From NCBI RefSeq assembly GCF_014297445.1, contig NZ_JACORU010000001.1, positions 1-64,000 of the forward strand: a stretch of 64,000 bases of DNA, in the 5' to 3' direction. This document shows, piece after piece, positions 8,997 to 17,466 of this stretch; the first letter of the stretch is position 1, and the number at the start of each line of letters is the position of its first letter. The notes beneath the pieces are model-generated. The model was not told where the DNA came from, made no database searches, and was given only the letters and a program-made list of their open reading frames with translations. The translations under genes were made by a program, and so were the position numbers. This DNA is from Ramlibacter albus. GTDB lineage: Bacteria; Pseudomonadota; Gammaproteobacteria; Burkholderiales; Burkholderiaceae_C.

Positions 8997-9746
8997 TCAG
9001 AAAACCTTTGCTTCTTCCTTGAGCCGCCTGACCAGTTCGGCAACGTCGGCCACCTTGATGCCTGACTTGCGCGCTGCCGGTTCGTCGACACGCAGCGTCG
9101 TCGTCCTGGGGGCCAGGTCCAGGTCGAGATCCGCGGCCTTGACAACCTCCAGCGGCTTCTTCTTCGCCTTCATGATGTTCGGAAGCGTGATGAAGCGCGG
9201 CTCGTTCAGCCGCAGGTCGGTCGTGATCACGACGGGCAGCTTGAGTCTCAGGTGTTCGAGGCCTCCGTCGATCTCGCGAGTCACCAGGACCGACGAGCCT
9301 TCCACGGAGACCTTCGAAGCGAACGTCGCCTGCCCCCATCCGAGCAGGCCTGCGAACATCTGGCCGGCCTGGCCGGCGTCGTCGTCGATCGCTTGCTTGC
9401 CGAAGATTGCCATCTGGGCGCCTTCCTTCTGGGCCACGTGCTTCATCAGTTTGGCCACGGCCAGGGGCTCCAGAACGGCATCGGTTTCGACGAGGACGCC
9501 GCGGTCCGCGCCGATCGCCAGGGCGCTTCGCAATGTCTCCTGGCAGCCGGCTGGGCCGCACGAGACGGCGATCACCTCCGATGCGACGCCGGCTTCCTTC
9601 AGCCGCACGGCTTCCTCGCAGGCGATTTCGTCGAACGGGTTCATCGACAACTTCTGGTTCGCGAGATCCACTCCCGAACCGTCAGTCTTCACGCGGGCCT
9701 TAACGTTGTAATCGAGTACCCGCTTCACGGCGACCAGAATCTTCAC
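8997..9746 (-). CDS. etfB: electron transfer flavoprotein beta subunit, 249 aa
   Basis: ETF beta subunit, which binds AMP and forms the heterodimer with EtfA. It opens [19 protein letters not shown], then [19 protein letters not shown] and [12 protein letters not shown], and ends with the [18 protein letters not shown] signature region. Length (249) matches the family. It uses a GTG start at 9746 whose last bases overlap the TetR stop (GTGA), so regulator and ETF are translationally coupled at the head of the minus operon. Confidence 0.96.
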   Translation of the reverse strand: MKILVAVKRVLDYNVKARVKTDGSGVDLANQKLSMNPFDEIACEEAVRLKEAGVASEVIAVSCGPAGCQETLRSALAIGADRGVLVETDAVLEPLAVAKLMKHVAQKEGAQMAIFGKQAIDDDAGQAGQMFAGLLGWGQATFASKVSVEGSSVLVTREIDGGLEHLRLKLPVVITTDLRLNEPRFITLPNIMKAKKKPLEVVKAADLDLDLAPRTTTLRVDEPAARKSGIKVADVAELVRRLKEEAKVF

Positions 9747-10441
9747 TTCGAAAACGCTCCTGTAGGTTGAATGCCGAATATGGGAGGGGAGGCCCCACTC
9801 TGCGCGAGGGCGGCAGGCAGCGAACTTCCGGTGGGCACCGAACGCGCGCCTTGGTCAAGTTGCTCGTGGACTCGTGGCATCAGGATGGCGAACATCCGGT
9901 GCGCAAGCGCGTCGATGCCGAACCGGCTTCCGGCCCGGTACCACTGTCCCGCCCAGTTCAGCGCGCCAAGCACGGTCTGGCGCACGAGCACCGTGTCCGA
10001 ATCGACCCAGCCCCGCGCCGCCGCCGCCGCAAGTTCCCGATCCCAGAGGTCTTCATAACGGTTCCGGCTCGCCAAGACGCGCTTCATTGCGGCCGGCGAG
10101 AGGCTGCGCCACTCGTAAAGCAGAACCATGAGGGAATCCAGGTTCGATCCCAGCAAGGCCGTCAAGTGGCATCTCGCCATGGCCAGCAGCTTCTCGGCCA
10201 CGCCGCGCTTCGCGGCCAAGCCTTCGGCCACGGCGGCATGCACGTCCCGGATGCCATCTTCCATGATGGCGACCAGGAGTTCTTCCTTCGACTCGAAGTA
10301 ATAGAAGACCGATCCTGATGTGATTTCCAGGGCCGCGGCGATCTGCCGCACCGTTGTGCGCTCGAAGCCGCTGCGGCGGAAGAGCCTGGCAGCCCTCTTC
10401 AGGATTTCCTGCCGTCGGAGGCTGTCGGATGGGTCCGTCAT
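9743..10441 (-). CDS. TetR family transcriptional regulator, 232 aa
   Basis: TetR-type repressor. The N-terminal helix-turn-helix lies at about residues 12-58: [20 protein letters not shown], then [19 protein letters not shown]. It is followed by a helical ligand-binding domain with conserved LNWAGQWYR near residue 180. ATG at 10441 is preferred over a TTG at 10465 because the TTG lies inside the palindromic operator at 10459-10472. It is first gene of the minus operon, divergent from the carboxylase operon. It is the only obvious transcriptional regulator gene in the window, and by analogy to acyl-CoA-responsive TetR regulators it probably senses a pathway CoA thioester. The 14-bp motif at its own promoter recurs at four other divergent promoters. 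Confidence 0.92.
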   Translation of the reverse strand: MTDPSDSLRRQEILKRAARLFRRSGFERTTVRQIAAALEITSGSVFYYFESKEELLVAIMEDGIRDVHAAVAEGLAAKRGVAEKLLAMARCHLTALLGSNLDSLMVLLYEWRSLSPAAMKRVLASRNRYEDLWDRELAAAAARGWVDSDTVLVRQTVLGALNWAGQWYRAGSRFGIDALAHRMFAILMPRVHEQLDQGARSVPTGSSLPAALAQSGASPPIFGIQPTGAFSK

Positions 10442-10448
10442 GGCGTAC

Positions 10449-10476
10449 ACTATATCAGCTAACAAGCGTTAGGTCG
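10449..10476 (-). promoter_or_regulatory. predicted promoter of the tetR-etfBA operon
   Basis: On the minus strand TTCGAC (10476-10471) and TATAGT (10454-10449... by eye) are separated by about 18 bases. The operator fills the spacer. Transcription would begin only a few bases before ATG 10441, giving a leaderless or nearly leaderless message. This is predicted by eye only. Confidence 0.3.
10459..10472. promoter_or_regulatory. putative TetR operator, copy 1 (CTAAC-AAGC-GTTAG)
   Basis: This is a perfect 5-4-5 inverted repeat in the divergent region between the TetR gene and the carboxyltransferase gene. It sits between likely -35 and -10 elements for the minus operon, a position suited to repression. 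Related copies occur at 28124, 32223, 42971 and 46075. Confidence 0.55.
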
Positions 10477-10480
10477 AATG

Positions 10481-10495
10481 CCCGAAAGCTTCGGG
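10481..10495. repeat. perfect inverted repeat CCCGAA-AGC-TTCGGG
   Basis: A 6-bp perfect inverted repeat with a 3-base loop, 9 bp from the operator and inside the presumed leader of the plus operon. It could be an RNA hairpin or a second protein site. There is no U-run after it, so it is not a classical terminator. Confidence 0.3.
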
Positions 10496-10533
10496 TGCCC
10501 CCCTTTGGCGGCCTGCGCAGTGCCTGACTATCC

Positions 10534-12153
10534 ATGCCCATCATCGAATCGGCGGTCGACCGCCAGTCAGAGAACTTCGAGGCCCAGCGGCTGCAGATGC
10601 AGGCGCTGATCGGGAACTTTCGCGCGCTGGAAGCCCGCGTGCGTGACACGTCCAATGCGCTGGAGCCCCGATTTCGTGAACGCAGGCAACTCCTGCCGAG
10701 GGAGCGCGTCGCGCTCTTACTTGATCGCGGCTCGCCCTGGCTGGAACTGTCCTCGCTCGCAGGCCTGCGAATGCATGACGACGATGGGGAGAAGAACGTG
10801 CTGGGCGGGGCGTTGATCACCGGCATCGGCGTCGTTTGCGGGAACCGGTGCATGGTCATCGCATCCGACAGCGCCATCAAGGGCGGCACGATCACGCCCA
10901 TGGGCCTGAGAAAGAGCCTGCGCGCCGAGTCGATCGCGCTGGAGAACCGGCTGCCTGTGGTGCGTTTGGTGGAGTCGGGCGGCGCCAACCTGATGCACGT
11001 CGGCGAAGTCTTTATCGAAGGCGGCCGCGGATTCGCGAACCAGGCGCGCCTCTCCGCCGCCGGCATTCCCCAGGTCACGGTGATGCACGGCCACTCCACC
11101 GCCGGCGGGGCTTACCTGCCTGGCATGTCCGACTACGTGGTCATGGTGCGCGGTCGCGCCAAGGCCTTCCTTGCCGGGCCTCCGCTCCTCAAGGCGGCGA
11201 CGGGCGAGATTGCCGGCGACGAAGAACTCGGCGGCGCCGAGATGCACACGCGCGTCTCCGGCGTGGCCGAGTATCTGGCCGAGGACGATGCCGACGGAAT
11301 CCGCATCGCCCGGGACGTTCTCGCCCGGATGCCCCGGGTCGGCAAGGCCGGCCCGCCTCACGCAGGCGCGTGGAAGCCGCCGCGATACTCTGCAGAGGAG
11401 ATCGTGGGCCTGGTGCCACCCGACTACCGGCAACCCTACGACGTTCGCGAGTTGCTCGCGCGGCTGATCGACGACTCTGACTTCCTCGACTTCAAGCCGG
11501 AGTACGGCGCGGCCACGGTCTGCGGGCACGGCGCGATCGAAGGCCAGCCCTGCGGCTTCATCGGAAACAATGGCCCGATCGACCCGCAAGGCGCCAACAA
11601 GGCCACGCAGTTCATGCAGTTGTGCGACCAATCCGCTACGCCCTTGGTCTACCTTCAGAACACCACGGGCTTCATGGTGGGCAAGGAAGTCGAGCAGGCC
11701 GGCATGATCAAGCATGGATCGAAGATGATCCAGGCCGTCACGAACTGCAAGGTGCCGAGGATCACGCTGATGATCGGCGCCTCGTTCGGCGCGGGTAACT
11801 ACGGCATGTGCGGTCGCGCCTACGACCCGCAGTTCGTGTTCGCCTGGCCGAATGCGCGCGTCGCGGTCATGGGCGGGGAGCAGGCGGCGATGGTCATGCG
11901 CATCGTCACCGAGGAAAAGATGGCCCGCGCAGGCAAGCCCGTGGCCGAATCGGCACTCGCCGCGATGCGCGAGGAAATCCTGAAGCGTTTCGACATGGAG
12001 TCGCACTCGCTCTTTGCGACGGCCAGGCTCTGGGACGACGGAATCATCGACCCTCGCGATACGCGGCAAGTGCTGGCAATGGCGCTTGCGGTCTGCCGGG
12101 AAGGCCGCGAGCGCACCTTGCGCCCCAACAGTTTCGGCGTCGCGCGGATGTAG
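10534..12153 (+). CDS. acyl-CoA carboxylase carboxyltransferase (beta) subunit, geranyl/methylcrotonyl-CoA type, 539 aa
   Basis: Carboxyltransferase subunit of a biotin-dependent acyl-CoA carboxylase. It has the two crotonase-like halves. The N half shows VMHGHSTAGGAYLPGMSDY and FLAGPPLLKAATGE, and the C half shows YLQNTTGFMVG, GASFGAGNYGMCGRAYDP and PNARVAVMGGEQAA. This is the LiuB/AtuC group. The loop that in methylcrotonyl-CoA carboxylases reads about PDxxHFGRIFYNQ is shorter here and reads IEGGRGFANQ, lacking bulky aromatics. This suggests a larger acyl pocket, as in geranyl-CoA carboxylase (inference). First gene of the plus operon, 11 bp before its biotin carboxylase partner. No strong ribosome-binding site was seen before ATG 10534. 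Confidence 0.9.
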   Translation: MPIIESAVDRQSENFEAQRLQMQALIGNFRALEARVRDTSNALEPRFRERRQLLPRERVALLLDRGSPWLELSSLAGLRMHDDDGEKNVLGGALITGIGVVCGNRCMVIASDSAIKGGTITPMGLRKSLRAESIALENRLPVVRLVESGGANLMHVGEVFIEGGRGFANQARLSAAGIPQVTVMHGHSTAGGAYLPGMSDYVVMVRGRAKAFLAGPPLLKAATGEIAGDEELGGAEMHTRVSGVAEYLAEDDADGIRIARDVLARMPRVGKAGPPHAGAWKPPRYSAEEIVGLVPPDYRQPYDVRELLARLIDDSDFLDFKPEYGAATVCGHGAIEGQPCGFIGNNGPIDPQGANKATQFMQLCDQSATPLVYLQNTTGFMVGKEVEQAGMIKHGSKMIQAVTNCKVPRITLMIGASFGAGNYGMCGRAYDPQFVFAWPNARVAVMGGEQAAMVMRIVTEEKMARAGKPVAESALAAMREEILKRFDMESHSLFATARLWDDGIIDPRDTRQVLAMALAVCREGRERTLRPNSFGVARM

Positions 12154-12164
12154 GAGACCTGCCG

Positions 12165-14138
12165 ATGCCGACGCCCTTCCACAAGATCCTGATCGCCAAC
12201 CGCGGCGAGATCGCCTGCCGGGTGATCCGCACGGCCCGCGCGCAGGGTTATCTCACCGTAGCCGTCTATAGCGAAGCGGACGCCGGGGCCCTGCACGTAC
12301 GGCAGGCGGACGAGGCACTGTGCATCGGTCCGGCGCCTGCGCGTGAAAGCTACCTGAACATGGACGCAGTGCTCGGTGCGGCCGGCGCCAGCGGCGCCGA
12401 TGCCATCCATCCCGGCTACGGCTTCCTGTCTGAAAACGCCGCCTTCGCCCGTGCCGTGCAAGCCGCCGGGCTGGTCTTCATCGGTCCCGATCCCCATTCG
12501 ATCGAGCGGATGGGCAACAAGGCGGCCGCGAAGCGGATGATGATCCAAGCGGGCGTGCCCTGCGTGCCCGGCTACCACGGCGCCGATCAGTCCGATACGG
12601 CGTTGCTGGCCCAAGCCCGGGAGATCGGCGCTCCGATCATGGTGAAGGCCGCGGCGGGTGGCGGCGGCCGCGGCATGCGCATCGTCCACGAGCTCTCGGA
12701 GATGGCCGACGCGCTGTCGCGAGCCCGTTCGGAGGCCGCCAACGCCTTCGGATCCGATGAATTGATTCTCGAGCGCGCGGTCATCGAACCTCGCCATGTC
12801 GAGGTGCAGGTCTTCGGCGATCGTCTCGGAAACATCATCCATCTCGGGGAGCGCGACTGTTCGATCCAGCGAAGGCACCAGAAGGTGTTTGAGGAGTCGC
12901 CCTCCCCCGCGGTCGACGCTGCCCTTCGCGCACGCATGGGCGCCGCGGCGGTGGCCGCAGCGAAAACGGTCGACTACGTCGGCGCCGGCACCGTGGAGTT
13001 CCTGCTCGACAGCGACGGGCGCTTCTACTTCCTCGAGATGAACACCCGCTTGCAGGTGGAGCACCCGGTCACGGAATGCGTCACAGGACTCGATCTCGTC
13101 GCATGGCAGCTGGCCGTCGCGCGCGGCGAGCCGTTGCCGCTCCGGCAGGAAGAAGTGCGGCTGGAAGGACACGCGATCGAAGTCCGGTTGTACGCCGAAG
13201 ATCCGGCCAACGACTTCCTGCCGCAGAGCGGCGGGGTTGCGCTGTGGGAGCCGCCGTCCGGTGAAGGCGTGCGGGTGGACCATGGATTGGCCCAGGGCCA
13301 GGCGATCAGCCCGTTCTACGACCCGATGATCGCCAAGATCATCGCGCGCGGAGGCACGCGCGACGAGGCACGCCGCCGCTTGGTAGGCGCCCTGCGGGAC
13401 ACCCGCGTCCTGGGCCTGCCCACCAACCTGGGCTTTCTCGCGGACGCGGCCCGTCACCCCGAATTTGCTTCGGGACATGCGACCACGGCCTTCATCGGCC
13501 GGCATTTCGGGCCTGGCCAACTGCGCAAGGCGAAAGAAGATTCGCGGATTCTCGCGATCGCCGCAGCGCTGTGGTTCGACGCCAGTGCCTACCGCGGACC
13601 CCAGTTTGGGTTCCGCTCGAACGGCGCGGCCCGCTGGCCACTGACGCTCGGAGGTGACGAGGGCCGCGCATCGGTGCATCTCACAGTCCGAGAAGCCGGG
13701 CGGTTCAAGGTGGAATGCCCGGGCGGCGTCGAGCATGAAATCGTTCTTGAAGCCCCGGAAGCCCAGGGCCGCCGGGTGTCGGTCGATGGCGTCCATTCCC
13801 GGATCACCGCCACGTTCGCCGAAGGCCTTCTCCATGTTGCATGGAATGGCCGTTCGTGCAGCTTTGAGGACCTCACCTACGCGCCCCCGCGACGCACCGA
13901 AGACTGCGGCGACTCCAGCGTGTCGGCTCCGATGAACGGCCGCCTGCTGGCCCTGTACGTGGCGACGGGCGACAAGGTCACCAAAGGCCAGCGCGTCGCG
14001 GTTCTGGAAGCCATGAAGATGGAACACCAGCTGCTCGCTCGGCGGGACGGCACCGTCGAGCGCATCGGCGCGACTGTGGGCGAACAAGTCACCTCTCGTG
14101 CAGTCATCGTGAAGCTTGCCGGGGAGCAGGCAGCATGA
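12165..14138 (+). CDS. acyl-CoA carboxylase biotin carboxylase/BCCP (alpha) subunit, AtuF/LiuD-like, 657 aa
   Basis: Alpha subunit that carboxylates its own biotin with ATP and bicarbonate and hands the carboxyl group to the subunit encoded upstream. Order: biotin carboxylase N domain (KILIANRGEIACRV), ATP-grasp with the glycine loop KAAAGGGGRGM near residues 161-171 and EMNTRLQVEHPVTE near 293-306, a linker domain, then the C-terminal biotinyl domain. The biotin attachment site is EAMKMEHQ, modified Lys about residue 618. Length matches the 650-670 aa MCC/GCC alpha family. Start: ATG at 12165 with GGAG about 8 bp upstream. The longer open frame from 11808 overlaps the beta gene. Confidence 0.94.
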   Translation: MPTPFHKILIANRGEIACRVIRTARAQGYLTVAVYSEADAGALHVRQADEALCIGPAPARESYLNMDAVLGAAGASGADAIHPGYGFLSENAAFARAVQAAGLVFIGPDPHSIERMGNKAAAKRMMIQAGVPCVPGYHGADQSDTALLAQAREIGAPIMVKAAAGGGGRGMRIVHELSEMADALSRARSEAANAFGSDELILERAVIEPRHVEVQVFGDRLGNIIHLGERDCSIQRRHQKVFEESPSPAVDAALRARMGAAAVAAAKTVDYVGAGTVEFLLDSDGRFYFLEMNTRLQVEHPVTECVTGLDLVAWQLAVARGEPLPLRQEEVRLEGHAIEVRLYAEDPANDFLPQSGGVALWEPPSGEGVRVDHGLAQGQAISPFYDPMIAKIIARGGTRDEARRRLVGALRDTRVLGLPTNLGFLADAARHPEFASGHATTAFIGRHFGPGQLRKAKEDSRILAIAAALWFDASAYRGPQFGFRSNGAARWPLTLGGDEGRASVHLTVREAGRFKVECPGGVEHEIVLEAPEAQGRRVSVDGVHSRITATFAEGLLHVAWNGRSCSFEDLTYAPPRRTEDCGDSSVSAPMNGRLLALYVATGDKVTKGQRVAVLEAMKMEHQLLARRDGTVERIGATVGEQVTSRAVIVKLAGEQAA

Positions 14139-14196
14139 GCCGCCGGGCCGCCCCAAGGCGAATAGTCCCGCAGCACATAGCGAGGAGGGTAGTTCA

Positions 14197-15345
14197 GTGA
14201 GCCGCTCGAGTCCCTTCTACACGCCCGAGCATGACGCATTCCGCGAGGCCGTCCGGCGTTTCGTCGCGCGCGAGATCACGCCGCACGTCGAAGCATGGGA
14301 GGCCGAGGGCAGCTTTCCACGGGAGCTCTACCGCAAAGCCGCCGAACTCGGCATCCTGGGCCTGGGGTTTCCGACGGATCACGGCGGAAACGACGGCGAC
14401 CTGTTCATGACCATCATCGCGGCGCAGGAACTGGCGCGTTGCGGCGCCGGCGGCGTCCTCGCCAGCCTGCTGTCGCACACCATCGGTTGCCCTCCGATCG
14501 TCAACGTAGGCAGCGAAGCGATCAAACGCCGGGTCCTTCCACCTGTCATGCGGGGTGAAAAGATCAGTGCGCTGGGCATCACGGAGCCCTCGGGCGGCTC
14601 GGATGTCGCCAACCTGCGCACCACGGCAAGACGCGAGGGCGACCACTACATCGTCAGCGGCAGCAAGACCTTCATCACGTCCGGCATCCGGGCGGACTTT
14701 TACACAGTTGCCGTCCGCACGGGCGGCCCCGGGCCCGCGGGCGTCTCGCTGCTGCTGCTCGAAAAGGGCATGCCGGGCTTCACGCAGACGCCGCTGTCCA
14801 AGATGGGCTGGCTGTGTTCCGACACGGCGACCCTGCACTTCGACGGCGTCCGCGTTCCCGCCGGGAACCTCGTGGGCGTGGAGAACGAGGGCTTCAAGGC
14901 CATCATGCAAAACTTCAACCGCGAGCGCATCTTCCTCGCGGCCGGGGCAAACGGCTTCGCGCGCGTCTGCCTCGACGAAGCGCTGACGTGGGCCAGGCAG
15001 CGCGAAATGTTCGGGGGCAAACTCATCGACCAGCAAGTCACGCGCCACAAGCTGGCGGACATGGCGATGCGAATTGAAGCGACACAGGCCATGCTCGAGT
15101 CGCTGGCGTGGCGCGTGGAAAACGGTGACCGCCCGGTCGGCGAGATCTGCCTGCTGAAGAACCAGGCCACTCAGACTCTTGCGCATTGCGCCAGCGAGGC
15201 CGTCCAGATGCATGGCGGCGCGGGTTTCATCCGCGGCGTGACTGTCGAACGCATCTATCGCGAAGTGAAGGTGAACGCCATCGGCGGGGGGGCCGAAGAA
15301 GTGATGCGTGACCTCGCCGCGCGTCAGCTGGGGTTTCATGCATGA
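14197..15345 (+). CDS. acyl-CoA dehydrogenase (citronellyl-CoA dehydrogenase AtuD-like), 382 aa
   Basis: ACAD with LGITEPSGGSDVANLRT in the beta domain, GSKTFITSGIRADF, and a C-terminal QMHGGAGFIRGVTVERIYRE. The medium-chain Glu site reads AIGGGAEEV (Gly at that place), and the candidate base is the Glu of NFNRERIFLAAG in helix G. This pattern and its position directly after a GCC-like carboxylase suit an AtuD-type enzyme that desaturates a beta-methyl-branched acyl-CoA before carboxylation (inference). GTG at 14197 is chosen because GAGGAGGGTAG lies just upstream. The frame from 14116 begins inside the previous gene. It overlaps the next gene by ATGA. Confidence 0.88.
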   Translation: MSRSSPFYTPEHDAFREAVRRFVAREITPHVEAWEAEGSFPRELYRKAAELGILGLGFPTDHGGNDGDLFMTIIAAQELARCGAGGVLASLLSHTIGCPPIVNVGSEAIKRRVLPPVMRGEKISALGITEPSGGSDVANLRTTARREGDHYIVSGSKTFITSGIRADFYTVAVRTGGPGPAGVSLLLLEKGMPGFTQTPLSKMGWLCSDTATLHFDGVRVPAGNLVGVENEGFKAIMQNFNRERIFLAAGANGFARVCLDEALTWARQREMFGGKLIDQQVTRHKLADMAMRIEATQAMLESLAWRVENGDRPVGEICLLKNQATQTLAHCASEAVQMHGGAGFIRGVTVERIYREVKVNAIGGGAEEVMRDLAARQLGFHA

Positions 15346-16514
15346 AGACGCAGGGCTTGCGGTCGGGCGACGAACGGCTCGTCCGCGCCTTCACTGCCGC
15401 GCTACGCACCGCACCCCGCTTCGGGCGTGACTCGGGATTTCCACGGGATTGGTGGCGGCATCTGGGGGAGCACGGCCTGTTGGGACTGTCCTTCGACCTG
15501 GACGGGCGCGGACCTCGTGCCGAATGGCCCCTGGTTGCTCGCCTTGCGTGCTGCCTTGCCCGGGAGACGGGCAGCCTCGGGCTCACACTCGCCTGGCTGC
15601 TGAACGAGATGGTCGGACGCTGTGCCATAGGCTCTCCCGCGGACGAATCGCAGCGCGGCTGGCTCAGGAGGATGGCGGTAGGAGACGCCATTGTGGGGCT
15701 GGCGGTTTCCGAACCGGAAGCCGGGGCGCATCCCAAACACCTGCGATCCACCGCGCGGCGGGACGTGCACGGGCAGGACGAGCGCTGGATCATCGATGGC
15801 GCGAAGTCGCATGTGAGCAACGGCCCCGTCGCCGACGCGGTCGTCGTCATCGCGGCCACTGGGGGCGCCGGCTCCCGCAGGGAATTCGACGCTTTCCTCA
15901 TACAGGCGGGCGCTGCCGGCCTCGTCCTTCAGCCCGCGGTTTCCGCTCCGGGCCTCTCTGCGTCGACCTCCGCGCCGCTGGCTCCGTTGCAGCACGCGAG
16001 CCTGAAGCTGGAGGGCTGCTTGGTTTCGGCGAGTGCCCGGCTCGGTGCCGCAGGCACGGCTTTCGACAGGATCGCAAGGCCCATCCGCGTGATCGAGGAC
16101 GCACTGCTGGCGAGCGCGATGGCGGGAGCCATGCATGCCGAGCTCGACCGGTTGTCGCTTTGGCTGAGGCAAGCGCAGCCGCCGCATGCCTTAGTGCGAA
16201 AGCTGGGTGCGTTGCACCTGGAGTTGACCGTCCTCGAAGCAGTCGCGAACCGCGCGGCAGATTCGCTGGCGGCCGACGGGCCGGGAGTTCAATTGGCTCA
16301 GTTCAATGTGGGGAGCCGCCGTCTTTTCGAGCGCTGGCAAAGCGAGTTCGAAGCCCTCGCCGTGCCCCTCGACGACCTCGCCGACCCCATCCCTGCCATC
16401 TGCCGGGACCTGCGCTGCGTCCTGGGCATTGCCCGCGGCGTCGGCGAAGCCCGCGCGTTCGAGGCGGGGCAACACATGCTGCAACCCAAGGAATCGGATG
16501 AAGTCACTGCATGA
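15342..16514 (+). CDS. divergent acyl-CoA dehydrogenase-like protein, 390 aa
   Basis: This is a poorly conserved ACAD homologue. Recognisable features are an N-terminal LGEHGLLGLSF turn, GLAVSEPEAGAHPKHLRSTA (the TEPxAGSD equivalent), IIDGAKSHVSNG (the NGxKxxIT equivalent), and a C-terminal helical bundle. The usual KQFGKPIxxxQ, HGGxG and EGT motifs are absent, so activity as a stand-alone dehydrogenase is doubtful. ATGA coupling to the preceding ACAD suggests a heteromeric partner subunit, as known for paired ACADs of steroid side-chain degradation (inference). Its 3' end overlaps the MoxR start by 17 bp. Confidence 0.75.
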   Translation: MKTQGLRSGDERLVRAFTAALRTAPRFGRDSGFPRDWWRHLGEHGLLGLSFDLDGRGPRAEWPLVARLACCLARETGSLGLTLAWLLNEMVGRCAIGSPADESQRGWLRRMAVGDAIVGLAVSEPEAGAHPKHLRSTARRDVHGQDERWIIDGAKSHVSNGPVADAVVVIAATGGAGSRREFDAFLIQAGAAGLVLQPAVSAPGLSASTSAPLAPLQHASLKLEGCLVSASARLGAAGTAFDRIARPIRVIEDALLASAMAGAMHAELDRLSLWLRQAQPPHALVRKLGALHLELTVLEAVANRAADSLAADGPGVQLAQFNVGSRRLFERWQSEFEALAVPLDDLADPIPAICRDLRCVLGIARGVGEARAFEAGQHMLQPKESDEVTA

Positions 16515-17466
16515 CACCCATTTCGAGAGCGTGGACGTGGTCTCGTCCCGCCTGGCCGGCGCCGACTACATCGCGAGCCGGCAGCTGGCGACGGCCGTGT
16601 ACCTCGCATTCAATCTCGAAAAGCCGGTCCTGGTCGAAGGGCCGGCGGGCGTGGGAAAGACGGAGCTGGCCAAAACCATGGCTGGGATTCTCGACGTGCC
16701 CCTTATCCGCATGCAGTGCTACGAAGGGCTGGATGAATCCAAGGCACTGTACGAATGGAAGTACGGCAAGCAGTTGCTCTACACCCAGCTCCTCAAGGAC
16801 AAGCTGGCCGAGCTCATGCAGGGCGCCGTCGGCCTTGCCGCGTCGATCGAAAAGCTGCATTCGCACGACGACCTGTTCTTTTCGGAGCATTTCCTGGAGC
16901 CCCGGCCGCTATATCAGGCCCTGCATCAGGACCGGGGGTGCGTGCTTCTGATCGACGAGGTCGACAAGTCCGACCCGGAGTTCGAGGCCTTCCTCCTGGA
17001 AGTCCTGTCCGACTTCCAGGTCTCGGTACCCGAGCTCGGCACCATCGCCGCCAAGGTGAAGCCCCTGGTGTTCCTCACCAGCAACAACACGCGCGAGATG
17101 AGCGACGCCCTGAAGAGGCGCTGCCTGCACCTGCACATCCCCTTCCCCGATGCCGCAATCGAGAGACGTATCCTGGAGCGCCGCGTCCCGGGGCTCGGTG
17201 AAAAACTGAACCGGGACCTGGTGGCTTTCGTGCAGGCCGTGCGCGAGCTGGACCTGAAGAAACAACCTTCGGTCAGCGAAACGATCGACTGGGCCAAAAC
17301 ACTCCTCCTGCTCAATTCCGAACACCTCAGCCTCGACCTGGTGCGCGACACGCTCTACGTCTTCCTGAAGTTCGAGCAGGACATCGCCACTGCGCGCGAA
17401 CAGTTGCCCGCCCTGCTGGACAAGGCACGGAAGAACGCGGATTTCCCCCATGCAAGAAACGCTTGA
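16498..17466 (+). CDS. MoxR family AAA+ ATPase, 322 aa
   Basis: AAA+ ATPase of the MoxR class: Walker A GPAGVGKT (48-55), Walker B LLIDEVD (150-156) and sensor 1 near FLTSNNTREMSDALKRRC, with an arginine-rich helix. MoxR proteins act with VWA-domain partners as chaperones that insert cofactors into or activate enzyme complexes, for example CoxD with CoxE for CO dehydrogenase. The VWA partner follows and overlaps by 17 bp. ATG 16498 was chosen as the first start after the preceding coding region. The longer frame from 16306 lies inside that gene. No molybdenum hydroxylase or other known MoxR client is in the window, so the client is unknown. Confidence 0.9.
   Translation: MKSLHDTHFESVDVVSSRLAGADYIASRQLATAVYLAFNLEKPVLVEGPAGVGKTELAKTMAGILDVPLIRMQCYEGLDESKALYEWKYGKQLLYTQLLKDKLAELMQGAVGLAASIEKLHSHDDLFFSEHFLEPRPLYQALHQDRGCVLLIDEVDKSDPEFEAFLLEVLSDFQVSVPELGTIAAKVKPLVFLTSNNTREMSDALKRRCLHLHIPFPDAAIERRILERRVPGLGEKLNRDLVAFVQAVRELDLKKQPSVSETIDWAKTLLLLNSEHLSLDLVRDTLYVFLKFEQDIATAREQLPALLDKARKNADFPHARNA

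Noticed and set aside
11820..14156. Very long minus-strand open frame (about 778 codons) antisense to the carboxylase genes
   Set aside because: It is a high-GC shadow of two confidently identified plus-strand genes, has a low-quality His/Arg/Gly-rich composition and no family motif.
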